Part shown: positions 63,179-64,000 of the stretch, piece after piece | How positions within the stretch are numbered: position 1 is the stretch's first letter | Layout of the letters: each line of letters starts with the position of its first letter | Source: Hyphomonas chukchiensis | GTDB taxonomy: Bacteria > Pseudomonadota > Alphaproteobacteria > Caulobacterales > Hyphomonadaceae | Length of the DNA: 64,000 bases | Assembly: GCF_000682695.1 (NCBI RefSeq) | Contig: NZ_AWFG01000017.1 | Span: 1-64,000, forward strand | Reading direction: 5' to 3' | The notes under the pieces: model-generated | Databases searched by the model: none | The model's input: the letters and a program-made list of their open reading frames with translations, nothing else | What the model was told of the DNA's origin: nothing | Translations under genes and position numbers: made by a program

Positions 63179-64000
63179 ATGCTGCTGAAATCCCTGATGA
63201 GTTCGACCCTCGCCGCTGCTTTGGCGTTCACACTCGCTGCCTGTGGCGGCGGCGGTGGCCAAGCGGCCGACGATGTGCCGACCCTGCGCAGGGGTATTTC
63301 AGCCAAGGTCGATACGCTCGACCCGCACAAGTCCTCGGCCCAGTGGGAGAACATTGTCATCGGCGACATGATGGTCGGCCTGATGACGCACGATCAGGAA
63401 GGCAAGCCGGTCAACGGCATGGCGGAGAGCTATGAAACCAGCGAGGACGGTCTCGTCTGGACCTTCCATCTCGGCGACTATGTCTGGTCGGACGGCGAGC
63501 CGGTGACCGCGGGCGATTTCGTCTATGCGCTGCGCCGCATACAGAGCCCTCAGATCGCGTCGCAATATGCCTCGCTCCTTTTCGTGATCAAGAATGCCTC
63601 CAAGGTGAATGCGGGCGAATTGCCGCCCGAGGACCTCGGTGTGCGGGCCATTGATGACAAGACGCTGGAAATCACGCTCGCCTATCCGGCGCCCTACATT
63701 CTGGGCCTGCTGACCCATTACACGACCTATCCGGTGCCGCAGCATGTCGTGGAGCAATACGGCGACGCCTGGATCCAGCCCGGCAATATCGTGACCAACG
63801 GGCCCTACAAGCTCGTCTACTGGCGCACCGGCGACCAGCTCGTGTCGGAGAAGAACCCGACAGGCTTCGGGGCGGCGGATGTCTGTTTCGACCGCATCGT
63901 CTATTACGAGCTCGAAGACCAGACGGCCGTGGAGAACAAGATTGCGGCGGGCGAAATGGATATCAACAATGCCTTTGACGGCGCCCGCAAGGCCGAACTG
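63179..64000 (+). CDS. oppA: Peptide ABC transporter substrate-binding lipoprotein (OppA type), partial at the window edge
   Basis: I translated the plus strand from ATG 63179, 274 codons to the edge with no stop. It starts with a lipoprotein signal (AFTLAAC at about residue 21-22) and shows the SBP_bac_5 features: RRGISAKVDTLDPHKSS, YETSEDGLVWTFHL, WSDGEPVTAGDFVYALRRI and NGPYKLVYWRTGDQL. The family is about 530-550 aa, so roughly half is missing. Binds oligopeptides in the periplasm and may serve the OppB/OppC permeases about 5 kb to the left; more opp genes may follow to the right. A GGAGACAGGAAAC purine tract precedes the ATG. Confidence 0.93.
   Translation, partial: MLLKSLMSSTLAAALAFTLAACGGGGGQAADDVPTLRRGISAKVDTLDPHKSSAQWENIVIGDMMVGLMTHDQEGKPVNGMAESYETSEDGLVWTFHLGDYVWSDGEPVTAGDFVYALRRIQSPQIASQYASLLFVIKNASKVNAGELPPEDLGVRAIDDKTLEITLAYPAPYILGLLTHYTTYPVPQHVVEQYGDAWIQPGNIVTNGPYKLVYWRTGDQLVSEKNPTGFGAADVCFDRIVYYELEDQTAVENKIAAGEMDINNAFDGARKAEL

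Overview
This window looks like alphaproteobacterial chromosome. A Hyphomonadaceae/Caulobacterales-type organism is my inference from the TonB receptor style, the MFS and RND families, DUF1499 and the TlyA gene. No rRNA, intact tRNA or CRISPR array is present. Composition changes sharply near 23.5 kb: to the left, genes have many A/T-ending codons and A/T-rich spacers; to the right they are uniformly G/C-rich.

Left part (1-23.5 kb): an aromatic-catabolic island. The ring-hydroxylating dioxygenase system (alpha, beta, Rieske ferredoxin, ferredoxin reductase), a type I extradiol dioxygenase and a meta-cleavage-product hydrolase form one operon (16.2-21.7 kb) behind a GntR regulator. A cis-dihydrodiol dehydrogenase gene (3.1 kb) leads a second operon carrying a Ycf48-like propeller protein, an MMPL/RND transporter, a DUF1302 barrel protein and a DUF1329 protein, followed by a propionyl/acetyl-CoA synthetase, a quinone-reductase-like protein and an epoxide-hydrolase-like protein. 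At the far left, 2-hydroxypentadienoate hydratase and acetaldehyde dehydrogenase (cut by the window edge) diverge from an IclR regulator. Together these take an arene through dihydrodiol, catechol, meta-cleavage and hydrolysis to 2-hydroxypenta-2,4-dienoate plus a short acid, then to central metabolites. The aldolase step is not in view. The dioxygenase active-site segment and the adjacent PrpE-type ligase suggest an alkylbenzene rather than biphenyl (inference).

Boundary (22.8-24.0 kb): a frameshifted IS3-type transposase tail, a 51-bp imperfect tandem repeat, and then the 3' half of a tRNA-Val(UAC) gene ending in CCA at 23559. This is the classic right-hand scar of an island integrated in a tRNA gene. 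Its orientation puts the island to the left and the resident chromosome to the right.

Right part (24-64 kb): first a module of TonB-dependent receptor, lipoprotein carboxylesterase, acyl-CoA ligase, second lipoprotein esterase, then an opposing MFS transporter plus seven-repeat FG-GAP lipoprotein, and a TetR regulator. It looks like an ester uptake, hydrolysis and activation system. Next come an MFS_3 exporter, an RND efflux pair, a ZntB/CorA transporter, a Tat-lipoprotein amidase, lipoprotein Cu/Zn superoxide dismutase, tlyA, a glycine-zipper protein, a methyltransferase, a PiT-like membrane protein, aroC, pdxH, a glycerophosphodiesterase, a second acyl-CoA ligase, DUF1499, a GNAT enzyme, oppC/oppB, a DUF442 protein, an ATP-grasp-like protein, an MBL-fold hydrolase, a DUF3604 lipoprotein and the start of an oppA-type gene that runs off the right edge.
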